Part shown: positions 27,162-42,098 of the stretch, in pieces
Position numbering within the stretch: the first letter of the stretch is position 1
Layout of the letters: each line of letters starts with the position of its first letter
Origin: Pseudoxanthomonas suwonensis 11-1
GTDB taxonomy: Bacteria > Pseudomonadota > Gammaproteobacteria > Xanthomonadales > Xanthomonadaceae
NCBI RefSeq assembly: GCF_000185965.1
Contig: NC_014924.1
Span: 310,001 to 374,000 of the forward strand
Length of the DNA stretch: 64,000 bases
Direction: 5' to 3'
Position numbers and translations under genes: made by a program
Notes under the pieces: generated by a model
What the model was told of the DNA's origin: nothing
What the model saw: the letters and a program-made list of their open reading frames with translations, nothing else
Database searches by the model: none

Positions 27162-27962
27162 ATGCGCGCCATCCTCCTGCCCGTCCTCATCGCCGCCAGC
27201 ACCGTGCTTGCCGGTTGCGGCGGCGGTTCCGGCTCCACTGGCAACGACACCCTCAGCGTGGCCGCGACCGCGGTGCCGCACGCCGAGATCCTGGAGGTGG
27301 CCAGGCCGATCCTGGAGAAGGAGGGCGTGCGCCTGCAGGTGCGCGTGTTCAACGACTACGTGCAGCCCAACGACCAGGTCGCGCAGAAGCACATCGACGT
27401 CAACTACTTCCAGACCGAGCCCTACCTGGACGCGTACAACAAGGGGCGCGGCACCAGCCTGGTGACGGTGACCGGCGTGCACATCGAACCGTTCGGCGCG
27501 TACTCGCGCCGCCACGCCTCGCTGGAGGCGCTGCCGGCCGGCGCCGACGTGGCCATCCCCAACGACCCGAGCAACAACTCGCGCGCGCTGATCCTGCTGC
27601 ACACCGCCGGCGTGATCACCCTGGCGGACCCGAGCAACGCGCTGGCCACCCAGCGCGACATCACCGCAAATCCCAAGGGCCTGAAGTTCCGCGAGCTGGA
27701 CTCGGCGATGCTGCCGCGGATCCTCGACCAGGTCGACCTCGCCCTGATCAACACCAACTACGCGCTGGACGCCGGCCTGGACCCGACCCGCGACGCACTG
27801 GCGATCGAGGGTAGCGACTCGCCCTACGTGAACTTCCTGGTCGCCCGTCCGGACAACAAGGGCGACCCGCGGGTGCAAGCCCTGGCAAGCGCGTTGACCA
27901 GCCCCGAGGTCAGGGAATTCATCGAGCGCAAGTACAAGGGCGCGGTGCTGCCGGCGTTCTGA
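27162..27962 (+). CDS. metQ: Methionine-binding lipoprotein
   Basis: MetQ captures methionine in the periplasm. The 266-residue protein starts with a lipoprotein signal (VLIAASTVLAGC; Cys about 19) and shows family motifs: VAATAVPHAEILEVARPIL, DVNYFQTEPYLDAYN, VHIEPFGAYS, IPNDPSNNSRAL, and LALINTNYALDAGL. It is the third gene of metNIQ. No SAM riboswitch or MetJ box was recognised upstream of metN. Confidence 0.95.
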   Translation: MRAILLPVLIAASTVLAGCGGGSGSTGNDTLSVAATAVPHAEILEVARPILEKEGVRLQVRVFNDYVQPNDQVAQKHIDVNYFQTEPYLDAYNKGRGTSLVTVTGVHIEPFGAYSRRHASLEALPAGADVAIPNDPSNNSRALILLHTAGVITLADPSNALATQRDITANPKGLKFRELDSAMLPRILDQVDLALINTNYALDAGLDPTRDALAIEGSDSPYVNFLVARPDNKGDPRVQALASALTSPEVREFIERKYKGAVLPAF

Positions 27963-27970
27963 GCCACGCC

Positions 27971-28522
27971 GTGCCGATCCTGCTCGCCCTCGCCGCGGTA
28001 CTGGCGCTGTTCCTGGGCCTGCTGCCGGTGGCCCTGGCGCTGCGCATCCGCGGCGCGTTCAACACCCGCCGCCAGGCCTGGGTGCTGCCGCTGCGCCTGG
28101 CCTGGTGGTCCAGCCTGCTGTCGGCGGCGCTGTTCGCGCTGACGGTGCTGCTGGCCGGTTTCTTCTGGCCGAACGTCTGGACCTACGTGCCGCTGGCCGC
28201 GCTGGCCGGCGCCGTCCTGGGCCTGCTCGCCACCACCCGCGTGCGCTTCGTCGAGACCACCGAAGGCCTGTTCTACCGGACCAGTCCCGTGGTGTCGGTA
28301 GGCCTGATGGTGCTGGTCGTGGTGCGGCTGGTGGCCGGCGTGGTTCAGTGCTTCCGCGTGGCCTTCGGCGATGCCACCTGGCCGGAATCCGGCTGGCTGA
28401 GCCATGCGGGGATGATGGCCGTCGGCGGCCTGCTGCTGGGCTATGCCCTGGTCATGACCCGATACCTGTACGCACGTACCGCGGCGTACAGGCGCGACGG
28501 CGGCGTGCTGGGCCGCCGGTGA
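27971..28522 (+). CDS. Small membrane protein, unknown function
   Basis: The product is 183 residues and begins at GTG 27971, only 8 nt after metQ, so it is probably the last gene of the met operon. It has five hydrophobic segments (about 2-24, 45-68, 73-88, 100-125, 146-163). The middle has VRFVETTEGLFYRTSPVVS, recalling the DUF1453/CcdC-like membrane family (LFYRTSP, then a long membrane span). Function is unknown. Confidence 0.65.
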   Translation: MPILLALAAVLALFLGLLPVALALRIRGAFNTRRQAWVLPLRLAWWSSLLSAALFALTVLLAGFFWPNVWTYVPLAALAGAVLGLLATTRVRFVETTEGLFYRTSPVVSVGLMVLVVVRLVAGVVQCFRVAFGDATWPESGWLSHAGMMAVGGLLLGYALVMTRYLYARTAAYRRDGGVLGRR

Positions 28523-28569
28523 GCGGCCGCGTCGGTTAGCCTTCCCCGGTCCACCCGGGGAGTAAGGCG

Positions 28570-29346
28570 ATGGTGTTGCAGTGGATCGGCAGGCGCCTGG
28601 CGCGTTTCCTGGCACGGCCACGTCCCGGCCACGCACGCGGTCCCACCAGCCGTCCGGAGCTTGTCGCGGCCACCCTGCGTCGTGGCGACGTGCTGCTGGT
28701 GGAAGGCACCAGCCGCTTCTCCACCGCGATCAAGTACCTCACCCAGTCGACCTGGTCGCATGCGGCGCTGTGCCTGGGCGTGCCCGAGGGCGGCGACCAG
28801 CCGTGGTTCGTGGACGTGGACGTCAACGATGGCGTGCGCACCGTGCCGCTGTCGGAGTTCGCCGGCCTGCACCTGCGCATCTGCCGACCGGTGGGGCTGG
28901 ATGCCGCGGAGGTCGAAGCGGTCACCGGCTTCATGCTGGACCGGCTTGGCCATGGCTACGACCTCAAGAACATCCTCGACCTGGCGCGCTACCTCATCCG
29001 CCAGCCGCCGGTGCCGGACTCGTTCAAGCGCCGGATGCTGGCCCTCGGCAGCGGCGAGCCGACGCGGGCCATCTGTTCCACCCTGCTGGCCCAGGCCTTC
29101 GGTTCGATCGGCTATCCGATCCTGCCGGAGATCGAAGTGCTGGACGGGCAGGGCGCCAAAGGCCGGTTCATGCGCGAGGAGGTGCTGCATATCCGCCACC
29201 ACAGCCTCTATACGCCGCGCGATTTCGACGTGTCCCCGTTCTTCCAGGTGGTCAAGCCGCGGCTCGAGGCCGGGTTCGACTTCCGCCGCGTGGTGTGGGC
29301 CTCGCAGCCCACGCACGACGCGACCGCCGCTGGGACCGCCGCCTGA
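28570..29346 (+). CDS. YiiX/YebB-like permuted NlpC/P60 hydrolase
   Basis: The product is 258 residues. The arrangement is the permuted papain-like fold of YiiX-type proteins: a His in WSHAALCLGVPE (about residue 58), then the catalytic Cys in RAICSTLLAQAF near residue 160. RRGDVLLVEGTSRFSTAIKY starts the domain as in other family members. No signal peptide is obvious; the N-terminus is short and basic. Members act on lipids or peptidoglycan-like amides, and the substrate is unknown here. Confidence 0.75.
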   Translation: MVLQWIGRRLARFLARPRPGHARGPTSRPELVAATLRRGDVLLVEGTSRFSTAIKYLTQSTWSHAALCLGVPEGGDQPWFVDVDVNDGVRTVPLSEFAGLHLRICRPVGLDAAEVEAVTGFMLDRLGHGYDLKNILDLARYLIRQPPVPDSFKRRMLALGSGEPTRAICSTLLAQAFGSIGYPILPEIEVLDGQGAKGRFMREEVLHIRHHSLYTPRDFDVSPFFQVVKPRLEAGFDFRRVVWASQPTHDATAAGTAA

Positions 29347-29374
29347 CATCGCTGCGCGGCGCCCGGATGCGGAA

Positions 29375-29394
29375 GACGGGCCCGTGGGCCCGTC
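29375..29394. terminator. Hairpin between convergent genes
   Basis: GACGGGCCC and its exact complement (29375-29383 and 29386-29394) form a strong stem between the NlpC/P60-like gene and ompW. No T run follows, so bidirectional termination is only probable. Confidence 0.45.
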
Positions 29395-29420
29395 CTCCGT
29401 ACGACATTGGAGCGCGTGGA

Positions 29421-30050
29421 TCAGAAGCGGGCGCCGATGCCCACGCCGACGGTCCACGGATCCAGCTTCAGTTCCTCGCCAGTGCCCTGGCCGGCAACGC
29501 GGACTTCCGGGCGCGAGTGCATGTAGCGCACGTCGGTACGCGCAAACCAGGTCTCGTTGATGTTCATGTCCAGGCCGACGGTGCCGATCGCACCCTTGGC
29601 GGTACCCAGGGTGGCCACGCCGCCCAGGCCGGCGACATCCTCGTTGCTGAAGTTGGACTCGTAGTAACCCAGGCCCACGAACGGACGGAAGACCTGGTCG
29701 GCCTGGCCGAAGTGGTACTGGCCGCTCAGCGCGATCGGCTGCTGCTCGACGGTGCCGAGCTTGCCCAGGTCGCGATCACGGACGCGGTGGTTGAACTTGT
29801 CGGCCGCGCCCCACAGCTCCACCGCGAAGTTCTCGGTGGCGTACCAGCTGGCGCTCAGGGTCGGGGCCGGGCCGCCGTCGACCTTCAGGTTCTGGCCCGG
29901 ATCGGACGGCTCGATGTGGGCGATACCGCCGACCACGGCGAAACGCTTGTCCGCGGCGGTGCCGGTGGAGGTGCTGTCCTGGGCGAAGGCCGGGGCGGCG
30001 ACGGCGAGGGCGGGGACGAGGGCGAGGGTAAGGATTCGAATGGACCGCAT
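29421..30050 (-). CDS. ompW: OmpW family outer-membrane protein
   Basis: The product is a 209-residue eight-stranded beta-barrel. The ATG at 30050 was chosen because AGGAG lies 9 nt upstream and a signal peptide follows (ILTLALVPALAVAAPAFAQ). OmpW features include GGIAHIEPSDPG, PTLSASWYATENFAVELWG, FRPFVGLGYYESNF and the C-terminal DPWTVGVGIGARF with terminal Phe. OmpW proteins are linked to passage of small hydrophobic molecules and to stress responses. Confidence 0.9.
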   Translation of the reverse strand: MRSIRILTLALVPALAVAAPAFAQDSTSTGTAADKRFAVVGGIAHIEPSDPGQNLKVDGGPAPTLSASWYATENFAVELWGAADKFNHRVRDRDLGKLGTVEQQPIALSGQYHFGQADQVFRPFVGLGYYESNFSNEDVAGLGGVATLGTAKGAIGTVGLDMNINETWFARTDVRYMHSRPEVRVAGQGTGEELKLDPWTVGVGIGARF

Positions 30051-30427
30051 GGGGGAGTCTCCTCTTCGTTCTTGTGGTGCCCGTGGAGTGGGCGGGGCCG
30101 AACGTAGGAGCATGCGGATGAACGGATCCCTGCCACGGCAGGACGATCCGGCTTGGCGTTCAGCAAAAACCCCGCAGGCCGCGTGGTTGCTTGCATCCTC
30201 CCGCTGCGGCAATTCATCCGGCTCAGCGCGGCGTGCACGGTGCGTATCGCCCGCGTGCACGTGATGCGCCGGTGGAATCGCATCGACGATGCGGCTACGT
30301 ATGGTCTCCGCTGAAACCTTGCCGGCGCAAAAAACGCCGTGGAAACACGCTTGTGGAGGTTGGCGGGTGGGGCGCGGACGGACACAATAGGGGTCTTTCC
30401 CCACGCACATAACGCCGGAGCCCTGGC
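30051..30427. other. Intergenic region ompW-aceF with a pair of CGTGCACG palindromes
   Basis: No gene was found in these 377 bp between divergent genes. Two copies of the palindrome CGTGCACG (30232-30239 and 30254-30261) are centred 22 bp apart, two helical turns, and could bind a dimeric regulator. ACACAAT near 30384 may be an aceF -10 element. The rest shows nothing recognisable. Confidence 0.35.
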
Positions 30428-31852
30428 ATGGCCGAAATCAAGGAAGCGCGCGTCCCCGACATCGGGGATTACAGCGACGTCCCCGTCATCGAAGTCCTGG
30501 TCGCCGTTGGCGACACCGTGAGCCAGGACCAGGGCCTGGTCACGCTGGAATCGGACAAGGCGACGCTGGAAGTGCCTTCTCCCTACGCCGGCGTGGTCAA
30601 GGAGCTGAAGGTCAAGCTCGGCGACACCCTGTCCGAGGGCAGCGTGGTCGCCCTGATCGAGGTGGCCGATGCCGGCGCCGCCGCGTCCCCCGCTGCCGCG
30701 CCGAAGGCCGATGCCGCCCCGGCTGCGCCGCAGACCCCGGTCGCCTCGGTGAAGACCGCCGAGACCGGCGAGCGCATCGAGCCGGTGGCCGTGCCCGAGC
30801 AGCCCGACAAGCTCGCCCAGCGCGAGATCAGCCAGGCCCAGGTCGGCCAGCCGGCGCCGACCGGTGCCGCCCCGCGCACCCCGCCGGTGGAGTTCAACGC
30901 CGACAGCGTGCTGCCGGAGAAGGTGCCCTACGCCAGCCCGTCGGTGCGCCTGTTCGCGCGCGAGCTGGGCGTGGACCTGTTCCAGGTCACCGGCAGCGAG
31001 CGTGGCGGCCGGATCACGAAGGAGGACGTGCAGCGTTACGTCAAGGCCGCGCTTGCCGGCGGCGCTTCGCCCTCGGCTCCGGCCGGCGCCGCCACCGGTG
31101 GCAGCGGCCTCAACCTGCTGCCGTGGCCGAAGGTGGACTTCAGCAAGTTCGGCGAGGTCGAGACCAAGGCGTTGTCGCGGATCAAGAAGATCTCCGGCGC
31201 GAACCTGGCCCGCAACTGGGCGATGATCCCGCACGTCACCCAGTTCGACCAGGCCGACATCACCGAGCTGGAAGAGCTGCGCGTGCAGCTCAACAAGGAG
31301 CAGGAAAAGGCCAAGTCCGGCGTCAAGCTGACCATGCTGGCCTTCCTGCTCAAGGCCTCGGTGGCCGCGCTCAAGCAGTTCCCCGAGTTCAACGCCTCGC
31401 TGGACGAGTCCGGCGAGAACCTGACCCTGAAGAAGTACTTCCACATCGGCTTTGCCGCCGACACGCCCAACGGCCTGGTCGTGCCGGTGATCCGCGACGT
31501 GGACGAGAAGGGCGTGCTGCAGATCGCCCAGGAAATGGGCGAGCTGGCGAAGAAGGCCCGCGACGGCAAGCTGGGCCCGGCCGACATGACCGGTGGCTGC
31601 TTCTCGATCAGCTCGCTGGGCGGCATCGGCGGCACCGCCTTCACCCCGATCATCAATGCGCCGGAAGTGGCGATCCTGGGCGTGTCCAAGTCCAGCTTCC
31701 AGCCGGTGTGGGACGGCAAGCAGTTCCAGCCGCGCCTGGCCCTGCCGCTGTCGCTGAGCTACGACCACCGCGTGATCGACGGCGCCGCCGCCGCGCGCTT
31801 CACCAGCTACCTGGCCCAGGTCCTCGCGGACATGCGCCGCGTGCTGCTGTAA
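30428..31852 (+). CDS. aceF: Pyruvate dehydrogenase E2, dihydrolipoamide acetyltransferase
   Basis: The E2 core of the pyruvate dehydrogenase complex transfers acetyl from lipoyl-Lys to CoA. The 474-residue protein has one lipoyl domain (Lys44 in TLESDKATLEVPS), a long Ala/Pro-rich linker, a peripheral-subunit-binding domain (about 174-210, SPSVRLFARELGVDLFQVTG), and a catalytic domain ending SYDHRVIDGAAAARF with His447 and Asp451. The E1 gene aceE is not adjacent. The next gene, lpd, starts 10 nt on. Confidence 0.95.
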   Translation: MAEIKEARVPDIGDYSDVPVIEVLVAVGDTVSQDQGLVTLESDKATLEVPSPYAGVVKELKVKLGDTLSEGSVVALIEVADAGAAASPAAAPKADAAPAAPQTPVASVKTAETGERIEPVAVPEQPDKLAQREISQAQVGQPAPTGAAPRTPPVEFNADSVLPEKVPYASPSVRLFARELGVDLFQVTGSERGGRITKEDVQRYVKAALAGGASPSAPAGAATGGSGLNLLPWPKVDFSKFGEVETKALSRIKKISGANLARNWAMIPHVTQFDQADITELEELRVQLNKEQEKAKSGVKLTMLAFLLKASVAALKQFPEFNASLDESGENLTLKKYFHIGFAADTPNGLVVPVIRDVDEKGVLQIAQEMGELAKKARDGKLGPADMTGGCFSISSLGGIGGTAFTPIINAPEVAILGVSKSSFQPVWDGKQFQPRLALPLSLSYDHRVIDGAAAARFTSYLAQVLADMRRVLL

Positions 31853-31862
31853 CGGAGGGCAC

Positions 31863-33995
<2,133 letters not shown>

Positions 33996-34015
33996 CCGGC
34001 AGCAATGCCTGGAAA

Positions 34016-34047
34016 CGGAAAACCCCGGCGCACGCCGGGGTTTTCCG
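34016..34047. terminator. Bidirectional intrinsic terminator
   Basis: A perfect 15-bp inverted repeat (CGGAAAACCCCGGCG and its complement, 2-nt spacer) has T runs on both strands. It serves both lpd and the convergent outer-membrane protein gene. Confidence 0.92.
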
Positions 34048-34068
34048 TTGGGCCAGGATCGGCCGCGG

Positions 34069-34893
34069 TCAGAACGCCATGGTGACGCCGACCACCGGGC
34101 CCTTGAAGCGCTGGTCCCAGCCGACGATGCCGTCGCGCATGTCGTCGCCGGTCACCGTGCGCTTCACGTCCAGACGGTACCACTCGTAGCCGGCGAACAG
34201 GCCGAAGTTTTCGGTGAAGCGGTACTCGGCGATGGCGTTGGCGCGCGAGATGCTGCCGTCGTAGTCCTCGAAGTCGCCCCAGTCGGCATCCAGGTACTGC
34301 GCCTGCAGGTTCAGCAGCCAGCGCTCGCCCGGGCGCGCGGTCAGGCGCACGCCGACCACCGGGGCGTAGCCGTCCTCGCTGGTCTGCTCGGTCCAGCGGT
34401 TCTCGCCGGCTTCCGCCACCAGGGTGGCCTTGGCCTTGGCCCACTCGGCGCCGATCTGCAGGCCCAGGCTGAAGTTGTCGGTCTGCACCACGGAGTAGTC
34501 GTACAGCAGGCTGGCCAGCTGGAAGTCCAGCTCGGCCTCGGCGTAGCTGCCTTCCGGGATGGTGATGTCGTCGTAGGACAGGTCCTGGCCGAGGGTCTCG
34601 CGGCGCGACTTGTCGTAGTTGAAGTAGTCGAACACCAGGCGCTGGCGCTCGGACAGGCGGAACATGCCGTCGATGCGCGGCACGATCTCGTCGCTGCCGA
34701 AGTCGAAGCCCTGGGAGAAGCTGTACGGCTCGTCCATGTAGGTGGTCGAGGCCGACAGGGTGGTCTCGGCGGAGGCGCTCATGGCGCCAAGGCGCAGGGC
34801 GAGGCGGTCTTCGCGGGCATCCTGGGCGGCGGCGTGGCCGGCGCAGGCCAGCAGGGCGACGGCAAGCAGGGAGGAGGCGGGGCGCAATTGCAT
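34069..34893 (-). CDS. Outer-membrane beta-barrel protein, unknown function
   Basis: The product is 274 residues. The ATG at 34893 is chosen because it begins a signal peptide (SSLLAVALLACAGHAAAQ). The mature part alternates short amphipathic strands (YSFSQGFDFGSDEIVPRIDG, RLVFDYFNYDKS, NLQAQYLDADWGDFEDYDG, FGLFAGYEWYRLDVKR) and ends VVGVTMAF with terminal Phe, as in barrel proteins. It resembles proteins annotated generically as outer membrane protein in Xanthomonadaceae; no ligand is evident. Confidence 0.75.
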   Translation of the reverse strand: MQLRPASSLLAVALLACAGHAAAQDAREDRLALRLGAMSASAETTLSASTTYMDEPYSFSQGFDFGSDEIVPRIDGMFRLSERQRLVFDYFNYDKSRRETLGQDLSYDDITIPEGSYAEAELDFQLASLLYDYSVVQTDNFSLGLQIGAEWAKAKATLVAEAGENRWTEQTSEDGYAPVVGVRLTARPGERWLLNLQAQYLDADWGDFEDYDGSISRANAIAEYRFTENFGLFAGYEWYRLDVKRTVTGDDMRDGIVGWDQRFKGPVVGVTMAF

Positions 34894-35019
34894 CGTTCGG
34901 TCGCGTATGGGGGTTTGGGGGCCGCAACTATGCGCAACCGCCCGGTCCACGGCCCGTGAGCCGGGCGCAGACGCAAGGTGAAGGCCGATGCGACCAAAGG
35001 AGGCCCCCTACGAAAGACG

Positions 35020-35045
35020 AAGGCCCCGCGCGGGGGCGGGGCCTT
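35020..35045. other. Hairpin in the region upstream of atpI
   Basis: AAGGCCCCGC and its complement form a perfect 10-bp stem. The 344 bp between 34894 and 35237 contain no gene that I can support. On the minus strand the stem is followed by TCGTCTTTCG, so it might end an unidentified transcript. The atp promoter lies further downstream in the same gap. Confidence 0.4.
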
Positions 35046-35138
35046 GGCGGCGACGGATCGACGAGGTTGTCCGCGGCTGCAGGTTTTAGGACTGCCCTGG
35101 GGGGCGGAAGTTCCCTCCGGAAGCATGACCTGCGTCGG

Positions 35139-35168
35139 TTGTCCCCCAAATTGTCCCGCTGCTATACT
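35139..35168 (+). promoter_or_regulatory. Sigma-70-like promoter of the atp operon
   Basis: TTGTCC (35139-35144), an 18-nt spacer and TATACT (35163-35168) lie 70 bp before atpI. It is the best promoter-like sequence in the upstream gap. Confidence 0.55.
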
Positions 35169-35237
35169 TTTGCGGCTCACCGGGCGCATCTGCATGCACC
35201 GCAGCCTGCTCCCGCTCCCCCTTACAGGTACCGTCGC

Positions 35238-35606
35238 GTGATCAATTCCGTTGCCGTGGGTCGGCGACAGGCCGGTCGCGCGATCGCCTGGCAGGCGGTG
35301 GCGACGCTGCTGACCGCACTGGCCTGCCTCTGGTGGGGCTGGAAGGCGGGCGCGGCGGCGCTGGTCGGCGGGGCTGCGGTCCTGCTGGGTGGCTGGATCG
35401 CGGCCCGTATCGGGCTGGGGGGTGGCGTCGACGGAGCGGTTCCGGCGATGGCGCGCCTGCTGGCAGGGATGCTGGCGAAGTGGTTCGTCCTGGTCGCCCT
35501 GATGGTGATCGGGGTGATCGCGCTGCGACTGCCTCCGCTGCCGATGCTGGCAGCCACGGCGGTCGCGCTCGTGGCCCAGGTCGTGGCCATGGTGCGCAAT
35601 CCCTGA
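35238..35606 (+). CDS. atpI: ATP synthase protein I
   Basis: AtpI is a small inner-membrane protein that helps assemble the c-ring and is often the first gene of the operon. The 122-residue product starts at GTG 35238 behind ACAGG. It has four hydrophobic segments (about 17-34, 37-58, 69-90, 96-117) with WWGWKAGAAALVGGAAVLLGGW typical of the family split between the first two. Sequence conservation in this family is low; position before atpB is the main support. Confidence 0.82.
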   Translation: MINSVAVGRRQAGRAIAWQAVATLLTALACLWWGWKAGAAALVGGAAVLLGGWIAARIGLGGGVDGAVPAMARLLAGMLAKWFVLVALMVIGVIALRLPPLPMLAATAVALVAQVVAMVRNP

Positions 35607-35680
35607 ACGGCTCAGGCCGTTCCGGGGCAGTTATACCGCAACACACAACTCCAGGTCGTTAGCACAGGAAGATCGGACCT

Positions 35681-36833
<1,153 letters not shown>

Positions 36834-36860
36834 CTGTCGGATCGAACGATTCGACGGGTC

Positions 36861-36893
36861 TGCCGCCGGTCCGCTTCGCTGGAACCGGCGGCA
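36861..36893 (+). other. Stem-loop between atpE and atpF
   Basis: TGCCGCCGGT (36861-36870) and its exact complement (36884-36893) form a strong stem in the unusually long 122-nt atpE-atpF spacer. Lacking a T tract, it is more likely an mRNA stabiliser that protects the highly translated atpE than a terminator. Confidence 0.5.
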
Positions 36894-36955
36894 GCATGTA
36901 GGCAGCCTCGCGGCGCACGCGTCGCAGGCTCCCTGAGCACAGGCAGAGCGTACCA

Positions 36956-37426
36956 ATGAACCTCAATCTGACTCTTTTCGCCCAGGCGCTGGCCTTTGCA
37001 GGCCTGATCTGGCTGATCGCCACCAAGATCTGGCCGCCGCTGCTGAAGGCCCTCGAGGAGCGCCAGCAGAAGATCGCCGAGGGCCTGGCGGCTGCCGACC
37101 GCAGCCAGAAGGACCTCGCGCAGGCGCAGGACAAGGTCAACGAGCTGCTGAAGGAAGCCCGCGCCAAGGCCAACGAGATCATCGACCAGGCCCACGCGCG
37201 CGCCAACCAGATCGTCGACGCGGCCCGCGAGGAAGCCGTGGTCGAGGCCACCCGCCAGAAGGCGCTGGCCCAGGCCGAGATCGAGGCTTCGGCCAACCGT
37301 GCCCGCGAGGAGCTGCGCAAGCAGGTCTCCCTGCTGGCCGTGAGCGGCGCCGAGAAGCTGCTGCAGCGCGAGATCGACGCCAACGCGCACAAGGCGCTGC
37401 TGGACGAACTGGCTGCCGAGATCTGA
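36956..37426 (+). CDS. atpF: ATP synthase F0 subunit b
   Basis: Subunit b is the peripheral stalk. The 156-residue protein has one N-terminal membrane helix ([23 protein letters not shown]) and then a long charged alpha-helical coiled coil, with the usual [20 protein letters not shown] repeats. Spacing to atpH is 1 nt. Confidence 0.96.
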   Translation: MNLNLTLFAQALAFAGLIWLIATKIWPPLLKALEERQQKIAEGLAAADRSQKDLAQAQDKVNELLKEARAKANEIIDQAHARANQIVDAAREEAVVEATRQKALAQAEIEASANRAREELRKQVSLLAVSGAEKLLQREIDANAHKALLDELAAEI

Positions 37427-37427
37427 C

Positions 37428-37955
37428 ATGAGCCAGGCGCTGACCCTCGCACGTCCCTACGCCCGCGCCGCCTTCGGCGCGGCCCGCGACGAAGGCCGCC
37501 TGGATGCCTGGTCGCAGGCCCTGGCGTTCTCCGCGCAGGTCGCGGCCGACCCGCGCGTGGCCTCGCTGCTGCTCAACCCGGAACTGGGCGACGAGGCGGC
37601 GATCGCGCTGCTGGCGCCGCAGGACGCGGGCGAAAGCTTCCGCTGCTTCCTGTCGATCCTGGCCGAGGCCGGCCGCCTGCCGCTGCTGGCCGAGATCGCG
37701 GGCCTGTTCGAGCAGCTGCGCGCCGATGAACAGCGCGTGGTGCGCGCCCGGGTCACCTCCGCCGCCGAGCTCTCGGCCGCCGAGCTGGAGAAGATCCGCG
37801 ACGCCCTGCGCCGCCGCTTCGGCCGCGAGGTCGAGCTGCAGCAGGCGGTGGACGCCAGCCTGATCGGCGGCGCGGTGATCGACGCCGGCGACGTGGTCAT
37901 CGACGGCTCGCTCAAGGGCAAGCTGGCGCGCCTGCAGACCGCCCTGGCGGACTGA
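37428..37955 (+). CDS. atpH: ATP synthase F1 subunit delta
   Basis: Delta links F1 to the peripheral stalk. The 175-residue protein begins with the family's ARPYARAAFGAARDEGRLDAW and ends in the region DASLIGGAVIDAGDVVIDGSLKGKL, the conserved C-terminal signature. It lies between atpF and atpA. Confidence 0.96.
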   Translation: MSQALTLARPYARAAFGAARDEGRLDAWSQALAFSAQVAADPRVASLLLNPELGDEAAIALLAPQDAGESFRCFLSILAEAGRLPLLAEIAGLFEQLRADEQRVVRARVTSAAELSAAELEKIRDALRRRFGREVELQQAVDASLIGGAVIDAGDVVIDGSLKGKLARLQTALAD

Positions 37956-38027
37956 CGGACGCAGCACCCAGACAGTTCACTTTTCAGGTCGCAACCCGGC
38001 ACGGCGCGCGACTCCAAGGAAACCAAC

Positions 38028-39575
<1,548 letters not shown>

Positions 39576-39580
39576 GCCCG

Positions 39581-39681
39581 GGGATTTGGGATTCGAGATT
39601 CGGGATTCGTAGGAAAACAGGGTTCGTGACGGGACACGGGATGCGCCTTCGGCCAATCCCCATTCCCGGATCCCGGATCCC
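39581..39681. repeat. Heptamer-based inverted repeat between atpA and atpG
   Basis: Four GGGATTC-type heptamers (39581-39608) are mirrored by CCCGGAT/AATCCCC-type units (39654-39681). The two arms can pair over 28 positions with about four mismatches and three G-U pairs, around a 45-nt loop. The unit is the one found at 10684 and 49078. The downstream edge (GAGCGGAGCGAG) appears to supply the atpG ribosome-binding site. Confidence 0.85.
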
Positions 39682-39699
39682 GGCGAGCGGAGCGAGCTA

Positions 39700-40563
39700 A
39701 TGGCAGGCGGCAGGGAAATCAAAACCAAGATCAAGAGCGTGCAGAACACCCGCAAGGTGACCCGCGCGCTGGAAATGGTCTCGGCCTCCAAGATCCGCAA
39801 GGCGCAGGACCGGATGCGTACCTCGCGTCCGTACGCGCAGGCGATGCGGCAGGTGATCGGCCACCTGGCCCAGGCCAACACCGACTACCAGCATCCGTTC
39901 CTGGTCGAGCGCGAGCAGGTCAAGCGGGTCGGCTACATCGTGGTCTCCTCCGACCGTGGCCTGGCCGGCGGCCTGAACAACAACTTGTTCCGCAAGCTGC
40001 TTGGCGAGATCCGCCAGCACAACGAGCAGGGCGTCGAGGTCGACATGGTCACCATCGGCCAGAAGGCGCAGGCCTTCTTCCGCCGGATCAAGGTGAACAT
40101 GGTCGGCAGCGTCACCCACCTGGGCGACGTGCCGCACCTGGACGACCTGATCGGCGTGATCAAGGTGATGCTGGACGCGTACACCGAAGGCAAGGTCGAC
40201 CGCGTGTACGTGGTCTACAACCACTTCGTGAACACGATGAGCCAGAAGGCCACGTTCGACCAGCTGCTGCCGCTGCCGGCGGCGCAGACCGACGTGCCGG
40301 CCCACGACTGGGACTACATCTACGAGCCGGATGCGGGCACGGTGCTGGAGCACGTGATCACCCGCTACATCGAGTCCCTGGTCTACCAGGCGGTGCTCGA
40401 GAACGTCGCCTCGGAGCACGCGGCGCGCATGGTGGCGATGAAGGCCGCCAGCGACAACGCGACCAAGCTGATCGGCACGCTGAACCTGGTCTACAACAAG
40501 GCCCGCCAGGCGGCGATCACCCAGGAAATCTCCGAGATCGTCGGCGGCGCGGCGGCGGTCTGA
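39700..40563 (+). CDS. atpG: ATP synthase F1 subunit gamma
   Basis: Gamma is the central rotary shaft. The 287-residue protein begins [20 protein letters not shown], has [17 protein letters not shown], and ends with [17 protein letters not shown] and [19 protein letters not shown]. Its ribosome-binding site (GCGGAG) lies in the edge of the repeat element that separates it from atpA. Confidence 0.97.
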   Translation: MAGGREIKTKIKSVQNTRKVTRALEMVSASKIRKAQDRMRTSRPYAQAMRQVIGHLAQANTDYQHPFLVEREQVKRVGYIVVSSDRGLAGGLNNNLFRKLLGEIRQHNEQGVEVDMVTIGQKAQAFFRRIKVNMVGSVTHLGDVPHLDDLIGVIKVMLDAYTEGKVDRVYVVYNHFVNTMSQKATFDQLLPLPAAQTDVPAHDWDYIYEPDAGTVLEHVITRYIESLVYQAVLENVASEHAARMVAMKAASDNATKLIGTLNLVYNKARQAAITQEISEIVGGAAAV

Positions 40564-42060
<1,497 letters not shown>

Positions 42061-42098
42061 GTGCGATCTTCCCTGGACACTGAGCACAGCGAGGCAGC

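Noticed and set aside
35050-35130. tRNA- or tmRNA-like sequence on the minus strand before atpI (a CCTAAAA loop with flanking arms)
   Set aside because: The anticodon stem has a mismatch, position 33 would not be U, and no acceptor stem or proper T-arm forms.
39581-39681. Intrinsic terminator between atpA and atpG
   Set aside because: The stem has several mismatches and no T run follows; termination here would cut off essential downstream subunits.
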